Positions 1 through 6,441 of a DNA stretch of 11,759 nt are shown one piece after another. The stretch is from assembly GCA_023388195.1 (NCBI GenBank), contig JAEWGR010000009.1, forward strand, positions 1-11,759. The letters run 5' to 3'. Under the pieces are notes generated by a model. It was not told the origin of the DNA. It saw nothing but the letters and a program-made list of their open reading frames with translations, and searched no databases. The DNA comes from Bacillota bacterium (GTDB taxonomy: Bacteria > Bacillota > Negativicutes > Sporomusales > Sporomusaceae). Made by a program: the position numbers and the translations under genes. The stretch's first letter is position 1; the number at the start of each line of letters is the position of its first letter.

Positions 1-169
1 TAAGATAAGGAGCCAGCAGGACAAGGTTTGTCAGCAAATAACAGCGTACATGGCTGTCCATCATTTTATAATTGGTCCGCTTGCCGGCGGCAATACGGTC
101 TGTCTGTAAAACAAAGTCTGCTATAACATGGCTTAACAACAGCAAGGCCAATACAAGGTACGCATCCAA
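1..169 (-). CDS. DUF3307 family membrane protein, N-terminal part (cut by window edge)
   Basis: The reverse strand is open from a TTG at 169 to the left edge and gives 56 residues. The N-terminus is hydrophobic, with the run LLLLSHVIADFVLQTDR, followed by a Lys/Arg-rich stretch and a second hydrophobic stretch that begins before the cut. SHxxADFxLQ is what I expect at the start of DUF3307 proteins, small multi-spanning membrane proteins of unknown function often encoded beside SatD. I prefer the TTG at 169 because a good Shine-Dalgarno match, GGGGGTGA, ends six bases before it. A GTG at 175 in the same frame is possible but sits directly against that site. The gene lies about 120 bases downstream of the SatD gene on the same strand. 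The C-terminal part is outside the window, so length and topology cannot be judged. The family call rests on motif recognition only. Confidence 0.7.
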   Translation of the reverse strand, partial: MDAYLVLALLLLSHVIADFVLQTDRIAAGKRTNYKMMDSHVRCYLLTNLVLLAPYL

Positions 170-290
170 GCCCACTCACCCCCATACTTAGGCTAACCCC
201 TATCATTATCAGCCTGGCGTCGATAACGCAGGCTCAGTAACCTGCAGTCTAACAAACAGGCTTATACCCCTGTATTATATTTAACAGGTT

Positions 291-953
291 TTACAGCCTG
301 TTTTCATTAGGGCCAGGCAGCCACCTGTCCTGTTTGCTAATACTGGCTAAGTAGTGGAGGATCGTCTGTTTAGCCTGTCTGATCTCCGCCACATAAGCAG
401 CGTTGATAATATCATGGACACTCTGCTGCCTGATCCCCAGTTGCCCGGCAATAGCCGCCTGCGTATACCCCTGCTGCAAATATTCCACTACGGCCTGCTG
501 CCGTTTAGTCCGCCGCTCCTCGCAGGTTTCTATAAAATAGTGCAGGGAGTTTACCAGCTCAATAGCGGCGGCATCAGACTTATAGACAATTTTCGGCTTC
601 TTCTTTTTGGCCTGTACCAGTGCCGCTCTGGCCAGGTGAAAAGCCGGTCCGTCCATGCCAATGGCCTGCCGGGGATTAATATCGGTTTGAAGGGTGCCAA
701 TCCCCAGCCCAAACACCAGCTCCACCGGTTTCATGGCCTGCACAACATGCTCGACAATCTGCGGGGCACTGTCGATGGATTTCAGCAGGACCTGAAATTC
801 ATCACCGATTGTTACGGTAAAAGGAGACTCGATCGCCGGCGCGTACAGGCTGCTTGCCTCAGCCGCCATTGCCAGAAACTGCCGCTGCACAGACTGCCTG
901 TCTTTTATTTGACGGGATTTTATTATATCCCCAATGATTGCACAGTAGAGCAT
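291..953 (-). CDS. SatD family protein with C-terminal helix-turn-helix
   Basis: This 220-residue protein begins with YCAIIGDIIKSR and carries TIGDEFQVLL at about residues 48-57. Both are hallmarks of the SatD family, named from a streptococcal secretion and acid tolerance locus; the biochemical role is not established. The GDEF-like motif in a mixed alpha/beta context recalls nucleotide-cyclase folds, but that is only a resemblance. Residues about 154-187 (YLQQGYTQAAIAGQLGIRQQ) look like a helix-turn-helix, so DNA binding is plausible. The start is supported by GGAGGA six bases before the ATG. The gene begins 25 bases after the chemotaxis-receptor gene ends on the same strand, so the two may be co-transcribed, and a DUF3307 gene follows, which is the usual partner. 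A short imperfect hairpin (about 210-231) lies between SatD and DUF3307 without a T run, so I do not call it a terminator. Confidence 0.85.
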   Translation of the reverse strand: MLYCAIIGDIIKSRQIKDRQSVQRQFLAMAAEASSLYAPAIESPFTVTIGDEFQVLLKSIDSAPQIVEHVVQAMKPVELVFGLGIGTLQTDINPRQAIGMDGPAFHLARAALVQAKKKKPKIVYKSDAAAIELVNSLHYFIETCEERRTKRQQAVVEYLQQGYTQAAIAGQLGIRQQSVHDIINAAYVAEIRQAKQTILHYLASISKQDRWLPGPNENRL

Positions 954-978
954 GCCTATTCCTCCGTCTATTGCGCCT

Positions 979-2460
979 TTACCGGGTTCGCAATATCTCC
1001 ACTCCCTGCTTGGATTTTAGTTCAATCGCCTGAATTGTCCTGTCAATGTAGGTAAAGATTTGCCTTGACATCTCCCCGGCCTGAGAGTACAGGCTGGCAG
1101 CCTGTACCGGTTCTTTAGCATTGACAGCCGCTATAACCCGTTCACCCACCTGATGCAGTTCATGATGTACTCCGTCAATGGCGTCCCACTCGGTCACGAT
1201 GTCCGGATGAGTAATATGAATAGAATGATAAAAATGGCCAAAGGCACAACGTTTCGAATCAGTCTGAATGGGGTAAATCTTCATTTCGCTCACGATCCGC
1301 TGCAGGTTCCGCATCCAGTTGCCATGGGCATCCTTCGCTTTGGTCAGGCTACTGACCAGATCTTCATTAGAGATGGCGTGAATGCCGCCGTTCAGGGCCG
1401 TGATCATATCCCGCACAATCGCACTGAGATCGTCATCGATCCGGGAGATTTGCCGGGCGTTTTCGACGCTGTCCATAGAGTCGGTATAAATAATCTGGGT
1501 CATGCTATGTAGTTTTTCCGCATCCTGGGCCGATAGGGACATGGCCTGATTGACCTGTCTGGCCGCTTCTTTAATACTTTGCATGGATTCTGACACGTGG
1601 TCCACATCCTGGACTGTATCCTTCAACATATGTACATTGTCCCGGATAGTACCGGATACGGCATCCAGCTTGGCATTCATATTATTGGTAGAGCGCAGGG
1701 TGTTGTCCAGGCTGCCTTTGCCGCCGCTGGCTGCCTGGTGGATGTTGTTGACAAAAACCCTCATATCATCCAGGTTTGATTTGGTATTGTCGGCCAGTTT
1801 GCGGATTTCATTGGCCACAACGGCAAAGCCTTTGCCTGATTCGCCGGCGCGGGCTGCTTCGATTGAGGCGTTAAGAGCTAGCAAATTGGTTTGCTCCGCA
1901 ATGGCTTCCACACCATTGACAATCTCATTGACCTTGGTTGCCAGCTCTACCAACTGTTCGATTTGCTCCCCCATGACAGTAGTATCTTGAATAACCTCTT
2001 CGCGCAGGGTATTAATTTCATTGAGTTGCAGCATGCTGTCGTCATTTTTGCTAATTAAATCCCGGCAGGAAGCATGTAATTGCTCCATGGTATCGGAAGT
2101 GTTGGTGATGGTGTCATTTACATCATTCATGCTGGCGGTAATCTCCTGGACAATGGCCAGGTTTGATTCACTCAAAGCCGCCATATCCTGGGCAAAATCC
2201 TTCAGTTTGTACGCCGAATGGGCCATTTTGACATCAAATTCACTCAGGGAGGAGATAACCCCCAGCATTTGCCGGGAGTTGATTGACATCTTTTCTTCAT
2301 TAGCAAACAGTTTATCAAAATGCCCGAGCAAGGTTTGGTGAATGGGATAATCCACCTGGAGCTCATCAACCACTTTCCCTTGCAAGCGATCCTCCACATT
2401 TTTGATTATACAAACAGCCTCTTTGCAGGGTGACTTCTTAAATAACGAAAAACCAGCCAT
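979..2460 (-). CDS. Soluble methyl-accepting chemotaxis protein with C-terminal CZB zinc-binding domain
   Basis: This 493-residue chemoreceptor signals to a CheA/CheW array. There is no hydrophobic segment long enough to span a membrane, so it should be cytoplasmic. Residues about 60-360 are long heptad-rich helices of the MCP signalling type. The conserved hairpin tip lies at about 186-225, with IAEQTNLLALNASIEAARAG, the usual CheA/CheW contact region. Residues about 370-450 form a CZB (chemoreceptor zinc-binding) domain with the expected ligands: His379 in HGNW, Cys405 in RCAFGHF, then His432/433 and His436. In characterised CZB receptors this site senses zinc or hypochlorous acid through the Cys; which one applies here cannot be read from sequence. 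The N-terminal 60 residues contain Cys12 and Cys17 and match no sensor domain I recognise. GGAGGT before the ATG supports the start. A minus-strand terminator-like hairpin lies about 80 bases upstream. Confidence 0.93.
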   Translation of the reverse strand: MAGFSLFKKSPCKEAVCIIKNVEDRLQGKVVDELQVDYPIHQTLLGHFDKLFANEEKMSINSRQMLGVISSLSEFDVKMAHSAYKLKDFAQDMAALSESNLAIVQEITASMNDVNDTITNTSDTMEQLHASCRDLISKNDDSMLQLNEINTLREEVIQDTTVMGEQIEQLVELATKVNEIVNGVEAIAEQTNLLALNASIEAARAGESGKGFAVVANEIRKLADNTKSNLDDMRVFVNNIHQAASGGKGSLDNTLRSTNNMNAKLDAVSGTIRDNVHMLKDTVQDVDHVSESMQSIKEAARQVNQAMSLSAQDAEKLHSMTQIIYTDSMDSVENARQISRIDDDLSAIVRDMITALNGGIHAISNEDLVSSLTKAKDAHGNWMRNLQRIVSEMKIYPIQTDSKRCAFGHFYHSIHITHPDIVTEWDAIDGVHHELHQVGERVIAAVNAKEPVQAASLYSQAGEMSRQIFTYIDRTIQAIELKSKQGVEILRTR

Positions 2461-2538
2461 TACATGTACCTCCGTTTCAATTCTAACTGCTACAAAATCG
2501 CCATGACTCTAGCAGGGATGTTACTATAATATTCCTGT

Positions 2539-2587
2539 AAAAAAAATGAAACTCCTGCTAAACTACAATAAAGTTCAGCAGGAGTTT
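2539..2587 (-). terminator. Intrinsic terminator-like hairpin upstream of the chemoreceptor gene
   Basis: Perfect 11-base arms AAACTCCTGCT (2549-2559) and AGCAGGAGTTT (2577-2587) can be extended by four more pairs after one mismatch. Read on the minus strand, the stem is followed by CA and eight Ts (2546 down to 2539). This is a strong rho-independent terminator pointing toward the chemoreceptor gene. It could stop read-through from the permease, whose stop is about 490 bases upstream, or act as an attenuator in the receptor leader if a promoter lies upstream of it. Confidence 0.7.
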
Positions 2588-2746
2588 GGCCACCGGTCTG
2601 TTCATAATTCCGCTTTATTCCGGTATTGTGGGCTGCCGGCAGATTCGGTCAATTTGCAAATCTTACATTCTTGCCAAGTTAAACTTTTATTTACCATCAA
2701 TCAAATTCCTGAATGCGGACACAATAAGTAACGGAGGTGATTGATA

Positions 2747-2893
2747 ATGAGAAACGAAAACCGGAATAAAAATAATGAACAGCGCCGTAATGAAAAGGGG
2801 CAGAAAAACCTTGATTTCGCCTGTGAATTAGCCAACGTAGAAGAGCGCCGCGATGAAAAAAACTGTGGTGGTGGCTGCGGCGGCAAACGGTGA
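2747..2893 (+). CDS. Small hydrophilic protein with Cys/Gly-rich C-terminus, unknown function
   Basis: This is a 48-residue reading frame with a near-consensus ribosome binding site, GGAGGTGAT, six bases before the ATG. It is followed within 50 bases by a strong intrinsic terminator on the same strand. Both signals argue that it is a real gene despite its size. The first 20 residues are very rich in Asn, Lys, Arg and Glu (MRNENRNKNNEQRRNEKG). A middle stretch has Cys26 in DFACELANVEERRDE, and the protein ends NCGGGCGGKR with Cys40 and Cys44. There is no signal peptide or membrane segment. The paired C-terminal Cys in a Gly-rich tail could bind metal or form a disulfide. I do not recognise the family. 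It is the only plus-strand gene in the window that looks intact and stands alone between the chemoreceptor and the permease. Confidence 0.65.
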   Translation: MRNENRNKNNEQRRNEKGQKNLDFACELANVEERRDEKNCGGGCGGKR

Positions 2894-2940
2894 CGTGCTC
2901 ATAGAATCAATCTCCAAATCTCCCTATTTCTTCCCCTGGT

Positions 2941-2966
2941 AACGGCGGCTCCGGCCGCCGTTTTTT
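2941..2966 (+). terminator. Intrinsic terminator of the small plus-strand gene
   Basis: A 9-base perfect stem, AACGGCGGC (2941-2949) and GCCGCCGTT (2954-2962), has a TCCG loop and is followed by Ts to 2966. This is a textbook rho-independent terminator for plus-strand transcription. There is no T run on the other strand, so it should not terminate the converging permease transcript. Confidence 0.9.
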
Positions 2967-3074
2967 GCGTTTATGTGGAACCCCTAGTAACTACCGCCCA
3001 GCGGGTAGGAATAAAAACTCATCAAACCGGCTGCTCAAGTGCGGGCCACCGTCGATGCAGGTAAGAACCTCAAC

Positions 3075-4481
3075 CTACCGCGTCTTGGTACCGGATTGTT
3101 CATTGGCCTTATTTAATACACTGTGTGAACGCCCATACAGGAAATAGATGGCGGCCCCAATGAGGGTCCAAACGATAAACCGGATCCAGGTTCCGGTTGC
3201 CAGGTTATACATAATATAGAGGCAAAAAAGAATAGCGGCAACGGCAACAAAGGTAAGTGAGGGGCAGCGGAAGGGACGCTCGGCGTCAGGGTTGGTTTTA
3301 CGCAATACCATGACACCAACCATGGCGGCGATGAAAGCAAACAACGTGCCGACGCTGCACATTTCCGCCACAATATGAATGGGGGTAAAACCAGATACCA
3401 AAGCTACCCCGACACCAACAATGACCGTAATAACATGCGGTGTACCGTACTTGGGATGAAGCTTACAGGCTGTGGCCGGAATTAAACCATCCCGGGACAT
3501 GGCAAAAAACGCACGGGTTTGCGCATACATCATAACCAGCAGCACCGTGGACAGGCCACAGATGGCCCCGGTCCCCACCAGTGCCGAGCCAAAGTTGTAG
3601 CCTATGCTCCGCAGGACATAAGAAACAGGTTCAGCCGTATTTAACTGGCTGTAAGGAACGACCCCGGTCATGATAGCGGTAACCGTGATGTATAAGACGG
3701 TACAAACAGCCAGAGAACCGATAATGCCCACCGGCATGTCCCGGCTGGGATTGTGGGTTTCTTCCGCCGCCGTGGCAATGGAGTCCACACCAAGATAAGC
3801 AAAAAAAATAAATGCGGCACCGGCAGATACCCCAGCCCAGCCATAGGGTAAAAACGGCTCCCAGTTAGCCGTATTGACTTTAGGTCCGGCCAGAAAGATA
3901 AACAGAAAGATGGCTCCCAGCTTAACGGCCACCAACAGCCGGTTAGCGTTCGCACTTGCCCGGACACCCTTTACCAGCAGAAAAGTCAAAAACAAGGTAA
4001 TGAGTACGGCCGGGAGATTAATAATACCCCCGTCAGCAGGAACTGCAATCAGGGCTTTTGGCAATTGAATGCCGGCCGACTGTAAGAGCCCGACGGTATA
4101 GGCAGACCAGCCTCCGGCCACAGCGCTGGCACCGACTGAGTATTCCAGAATTAGATTCCAGCCCACCAGCCAGGCAATGAACTCGCCCAGTGATGTATAG
4201 GTATACGTATAGGCGCTGCCGGCAATCGGTACCATCGACGCCAGCTCCGAATAAGCAAGACAAACAAAAGCACAGGTAATCCCGGCCAGTACAAACGAGA
4301 GCATCAGGCCGGGACCGGCATATTTGGCAGCCGCCACCCCGGTAAGCACAAAAATGCCTGTGCCAATAATTACCCCAATGCCAATCATCACAATATCGAT
4401 AGCAGTTAAAGACTTGCGCAGCGAATGCCGGCAGGCCTCCTGCTTCAGTAAATCGATACTCTTAGTACGAAAAATACTCAT
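3075..4481 (-). CDS. APC-superfamily amino acid permease (YfnA/cationic amino acid transporter-like)
   Basis: This 468-residue integral membrane protein should import amino acids by proton symport. About twelve hydrophobic segments are visible. Near the N-terminus IGIGVIIGTGIFVLTG (about 33-48) is the unwound-helix Gly motif that contacts the substrate backbone in APC transporters. Other family signatures are VCLAYSELASMVPIAGSAY in the second and third helices and FFAYLGVDSIATAAEETHNP in the sixth. The overall pattern fits the bacterial CAT-like group (YfnA of Bacillus, GkApcT of Geobacillus); the substrate cannot be assigned from sequence. GGGGGAG about six bases before the ATG supports the start. 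It is the last chromosomal-looking gene before the prophage, and no other gene is coupled to it. I see no clear terminator directly after its stop; the first good one on its strand is at 2539-2587. Confidence 0.93.
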   Translation of the reverse strand: MSIFRTKSIDLLKQEACRHSLRKSLTAIDIVMIGIGVIIGTGIFVLTGVAAAKYAGPGLMLSFVLAGITCAFVCLAYSELASMVPIAGSAYTYTYTSLGEFIAWLVGWNLILEYSVGASAVAGGWSAYTVGLLQSAGIQLPKALIAVPADGGIINLPAVLITLFLTFLLVKGVRASANANRLLVAVKLGAIFLFIFLAGPKVNTANWEPFLPYGWAGVSAGAAFIFFAYLGVDSIATAAEETHNPSRDMPVGIIGSLAVCTVLYITVTAIMTGVVPYSQLNTAEPVSYVLRSIGYNFGSALVGTGAICGLSTVLLVMMYAQTRAFFAMSRDGLIPATACKLHPKYGTPHVITVIVGVGVALVSGFTPIHIVAEMCSVGTLFAFIAAMVGVMVLRKTNPDAERPFRCPSLTFVAVAAILFCLYIMYNLATGTWIRFIVWTLIGAAIYFLYGRSHSVLNKANEQSGTKTR

Positions 4482-4791
4482 ATATTATCTCCCCCTTTGC
4501 ATGATCTGAGCGGGAGTAAATCGCTAATTATCCAGGCTGGCGATCGCCTCGCCCCAACAAATAACATCTTTTGGCAATTTTTGCGGCCTCTATGCAAGCC
4601 CGGGCGATAAATACCCTTTCCGTTCAGAGAAGCACATAGCGCACTTTACCTTCCATAATACCATATCTTAGGGATTGCGGACATAGTACACGTTATGAAA
4701 CGAAGTTCTGATTGAAGAAACATTTATTGTAAAATATCGCCAATTAGCCAAATTAGGATTTAAATTAGGCTAACAGATGACACCGGAAAGG
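4482..4791. other. Non-coding stretch between permease and prophage
   Basis: No convincing gene is seen on either strand. On the minus strand this is the leader and promoter region of the permease; a candidate -10 element TATTAT can be read near 4657 but lacks a good -35. TTGCAT (about 4593-4598) can pair with ATGCAA (about 4499-4504) just before the permease ribosome binding site, a weak hint of leader structure. No riboswitch class fits. The chromosome/prophage junction probably lies here or just right of it, but no attachment site can be proven from one end. Confidence 0.5.
4744..4773. repeat. Imperfect inverted repeat near the prophage edge
   Basis: TTAGCCAAATTA (4744-4755) and AAATTAGGCTAA (4762-4773) are inverted copies matching at 10 of 12 positions around a six-base spacer. 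The octamer AAATTAGG also occurs twice in direct orientation. The symmetry suits a dimeric regulator site or the core of a recombination site, but nothing in the window decides between them. Confidence 0.4.
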
Positions 4792-4823
4792 AAAAAAGTC
4801 AGTGGGTTTTCACGTCCACTGAC
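4792..4823 (-). terminator. Intrinsic terminator after lysis genes (second of two)
   Basis: The stem GTCAGTGG (4798-4805) and CCACTGAC (4816-4823) has eight perfect pairs and a ten-base loop. On the minus strand it is followed by six Ts (4797 down to 4792). It lies about 90 bases after the endolysin stop. Confidence 0.85.
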
Positions 4824-4837
4824 CGCGGTCTAACCAC

Positions 4838-4871
4838 AAAAAATACGCCAAGCAGTACAGCTGCCTGGCGT
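4838..4871 (-). terminator. Intrinsic terminator after lysis genes (first of two)
   Basis: ACGCCA-a-GCAG (4845-4855) pairs with CTGC-c-TGGCGT (4861-4871), giving ten pairs around one mismatch. On the minus strand it is followed by A and six Ts (4843 down to 4838). Together with the next hairpin it makes a tandem stop that insulates the chromosome from late prophage transcription. Confidence 0.85.
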
Positions 4872-4914
4872 TACTGGGCCTACCCCACATAGTCTCGATA
4901 TCTAGTAAACAATA

Positions 4915-5595
4915 TTACCCTGCCGTACTATTTTCTTCCAATATAGCCAATGCATCTGCACATTCATTTACAAACCGGTTCCTTAAACCACATACAACAT
5001 CCCAGCTGCCGTTTATCCAGCCTTGCCGAGATTTGTACCAGCCATTACCGTTATCAGCGACGCTGTCAGCCTCTTCAATAAGGAAGCTGTAAACAGCCCG
5101 GATAATTTCGGCATCAAAATTAGGCGCATCAACATAGGACAAGTTTTCATAACCAATAGACTTCACACCTAATTCAAAAAGTTCAACAATGTTTCCCATA
5201 CCGTACTGCACTGTCCTTGACCAAATGATATCCTGCATGACCTCATGGTGATTTTCTATGTTGAAATAAGCTGCCCTGAGTACGGCGACTGCCGGATCAT
5301 AGTAGGCGTGTTGAATATAGTCATGCTGAAGCCGGGCAAATCCATCAATATCGTTTTCGGCACAATACTGCCACGTTGCTGAAAACATCAGGCTGCCTGC
5401 GGGGTGGGTGCTCAGCATATCACCGTAGGGATGCCCCTGCTCCTTCAACCAACACACAAAACTAGCAACACTGCCGGTATTTGTAGCTAGTTGATAACAA
5501 CCGTAGGATACGCCACCAGCGTCACCCCAACTAGTCGATACTATGCCGGGATTGCCATTAGATTCATATTTTGCGCTTAGTGCTCCAATTCTCAT
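4915..5595 (-). CDS. Phage endolysin-like peptidoglycan hydrolase
   Basis: This 226-residue protein begins MRIGALSAKYESNGNPG and continues with SWGDAGGVSYGCYQL (about 22-36). A Glu in YES near residue 11, followed by a Gly-rich GDxGGxSYGxYQ segment, matches a lysozyme/chitosanase-like group of phage peptidoglycan hydrolases I associate with Negativicutes and clostridial prophages. Glu11 is my candidate catalytic acid; this is inference from motif placement. There is no signal peptide, so export would depend on the holin directly upstream. The ATG lies two bases after the holin stop, with GGGGAGGTG covering the end of the holin gene as ribosome binding site, so the two are translationally linked. 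The C-terminal half has no recognisable cell-wall-binding repeats. Two tandem terminators follow. A less likely alternative is a virion-associated hydrolase. Confidence 0.7.
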   Translation of the reverse strand: MRIGALSAKYESNGNPGIVSTSWGDAGGVSYGCYQLATNTGSVASFVCWLKEQGHPYGDMLSTHPAGSLMFSATWQYCAENDIDGFARLQHDYIQHAYYDPAVAVLRAAYFNIENHHEVMQDIIWSRTVQYGMGNIVELFELGVKSIGYENLSYVDAPNFDAEIIRAVYSFLIEEADSVADNGNGWYKSRQGWINGSWDVVCGLRNRFVNECADALAILEENSTAG

Positions 5596-5597
5596 CC

Positions 5598-5861
5598 TTA
5601 CACCTCCCCTTTACTGTCAATATATTTCTTAAACATGTTTCCTGCTACCTGTGCTGCCAAAAAAGCCAACAGCTTTTCCCAATAAGGCGTTAATCGCTCA
5701 AACCAATCCGGCATGATCGCCAATGTGACTCCCGGTGCTAACAACACAAAAAAAGCCACAACCACGGTCATTACCCGGTTGAGACTTACGTCTGCCGGGT
5801 TGTGACTGTCAGACAGCACTAGCGGCAGATTAACGATTATTTGATTAAGCTTCTCAGTCAT
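5598..5861 (-). CDS. Holin-like small membrane protein
   Basis: This 87-residue protein starts at the ATG at 5861, preceded by AAAGGTGAT. An in-frame upstream start at 5996 would add 45 unlikely residues and lacks a site. A strong transmembrane segment spans about 30-50 (RVMTVVVAFFVLLAPGVTLA), followed by a charged/aromatic stretch (PDWFERLTPYWEK). A second amphipathic hydrophobic stretch lies at about 64-76, and a short charged tail (KKYIDSKGEV) ends the protein. Size, topology and position immediately before an endolysin-like gene suggest a holin that forms membrane lesions to release the hydrolase at the end of the lytic cycle. Holins are too diverse to name the class. The stop overlaps the ribosome binding site of the endolysin gene. 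Confidence 0.65.
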   Translation of the reverse strand: MTEKLNQIIVNLPLVLSDSHNPADVSLNRVMTVVVAFFVLLAPGVTLAIMPDWFERLTPYWEKLLAFLAAQVAGNMFKKYIDSKGEV

Positions 5862-5940
5862 TTTATCACCTTTGAGTTGTACTGTAGATTTCTTTTGGTA
5901 AATACACTTCTTGTAAAAAAGGATTTTTATAAATATGCAA

Positions 5941-6045
5941 TTAAGATGCCAGACAGTTTCTATCCTTCTTAGGTTTATAAGGCCAAGGCTTATCATTCAT
6001 TTCATGACAGGTTTGTTCAAGCGCCATCACGCATTCATTCAACAT
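5941..6045 (-). pseudogene. Short C-terminal gene fragment, unknown
   Basis: A 34-residue frame begins MLNECVMALEQTCHEM and ends NDKPWPYKPKKDRNCLAS. Directly upstream on the minus strand, in another frame, about 6050-6125 reads VEWIVNRKLDRFTKEYRLLY and then WPKLAK. Joined by one frameshift the two make a coherent charged protein end, so I read this as the frameshifted 3' remnant of one gene. There is no convincing ribosome binding site. I do not recognise the family. It could be chance. Confidence 0.3.
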
Positions 6046-6124
6046 TTGGCTAACTTAGGCCAGTACAATAAGCGATATTCCTTAGTAAATCTGTCTAGTT
6101 TTCTGTTGACAATCCACTCGACCC

Positions 6125-6135
6125 TTTAGGAGAAG
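6125..6135 (+). repeat. Left copy of an 11-base direct repeat
   Basis: TTTAGGAGAAG here is repeated exactly at 6414-6424. The two copies bracket the hairpin at 6151-6212 and the recombinase remnant. This could be the scar of an inserted segment or chance similarity, since AGGAG also resembles a ribosome binding site. Confidence 0.35.
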
Positions 6136-6150
6136 AACTATAGGTAGCTC

Positions 6151-6212
6151 AAAAGCGCCGTCAATTTCTCTAAATCCCCTACGCCAACAGATGCCTGTCT
6201 ATTGGCGCTTTT
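6151..6212 (+). promoter_or_regulatory. Hairpin with two mutually exclusive pairings ahead of the recombinase remnant
   Basis: AAAAGCGCC (6151-6159) is the exact inverse of GGCGCTTTT (6204-6212), giving a nine-pair stem with a 44-base loop. The right arm can instead join an inner hairpin in which CGCCAA (about 6182-6187) pairs with TTGGCG (about 6203-6208), with CAG/CTG inside. The two structures compete for the same bases, as in attenuators. The gene it would control, starting at 6231, is now broken, so any function is probably lost. Confidence 0.35.
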
Positions 6213-6230
6213 CGTTTGTCCAAAAACGAA

Positions 6231-6418
6231 ATGGAGTAAGAAATCGTTAGCGCCTTTGCCGCCCATCTAGCCAAAGACGGCAAAAAACCATCCAGAGTTA
6301 TGTCGGCGATATCGCCGCTTTGCTGACCTCTCTCAACGAAATGGCCCTTTGTCAGGAAGCGATGTGCATGGGCTTCTGCGATGCAGCTACCAGCTTCAAT
6401 CTTTTGCAGCGAGTTTAG
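6231..6418 (+). pseudogene. Broken tyrosine recombinase (phage integrase) N-terminal fragment
   Basis: From the ATG at 6231 the frame reads Met-Glu-stop and then EIVSAFAAHLAKDGKK. After a one-base shift in an A run (about 6282-6287) it continues TIQSYVGDIAALLTSLNEMA. FxxHLxxxGKxxxTIQSYVGD is the core-binding (SAM-like) N-terminal domain of tyrosine recombinases. One in-frame stop and one frameshift make it a pseudogene, and the catalytic C-terminal domain is absent. After about 6347 the same frame runs to a stop at 6418 as ALCQEAMCMGFCDAATSFN, which does not look like a recombinase and may belong to another decayed gene. The orientation is opposite to the surrounding prophage genes. Confidence 0.6.
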
Positions 6419-6424
6419 GAGAAG
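6414..6424 (+). repeat. Right copy of an 11-base direct repeat
   Basis: This is the exact copy of TTTAGGAGAAG found at 6125-6135, 289 bases away. It lies at the end of the broken recombinase frame and about 18 bases from the stop of the immunity-like gene. Confidence 0.35.
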
Positions 6425-6441
6425 TTTTTGCAGTGAGCTTC

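Larger units (their letters stand above)
5862..6441. other. About 580 bases without an intact gene; decayed sequence
   Basis: This stretch between the holin and the immunity-like gene contains only broken or very short reading frames: a minus-strand fragment (5941-6045) with an out-of-frame continuation, a plus-strand recombinase remnant (6231-6418), a hairpin with two alternative pairings (6151-6212) and an 11-base direct repeat bracketing the last two. A TTGACA at about 6106-6111 on the plus strand has no good partner -10. Confidence 0.6.

Noticed and set aside
354..1055. Large plus-strand frame opposite SatD and the chemoreceptor end
   Set aside because: It overlaps confidently assigned minus-strand genes and its product has no protein-like features.
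2546..2731. Plus-strand frame of 61 codons
   Set aside because: It starts inside the terminator stem, has no ribosome binding site, and overlaps the likely promoter region of the 48-residue gene.
4539..4548. Perfect palindrome GGCGATCGCC
   Set aside because: Single short occurrence in G+C-rich DNA, no associated repeats or T run.
4482..4660. Possible riboswitch before the permease
   Set aside because: CTGGATAATTAGCG resembles part of the TPP element and ATAGAGG part of the lysine element, but the other conserved blocks of both (including CTGAGA and the final GGGCTGTCA type segment) are absent.
5862..5996. Longer holin-like protein starting at 5996
   Set aside because: The added stretch is low-quality A+T-rich sequence without a ribosome binding site; AAAGGTGAT marks the ATG at 5861.
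6304..6317. 14-base palindrome CGGCGATATCGCCG
   Set aside because: It falls in the codons for the conserved YVGDIAA part of the recombinase remnant and is explained by coding constraint.
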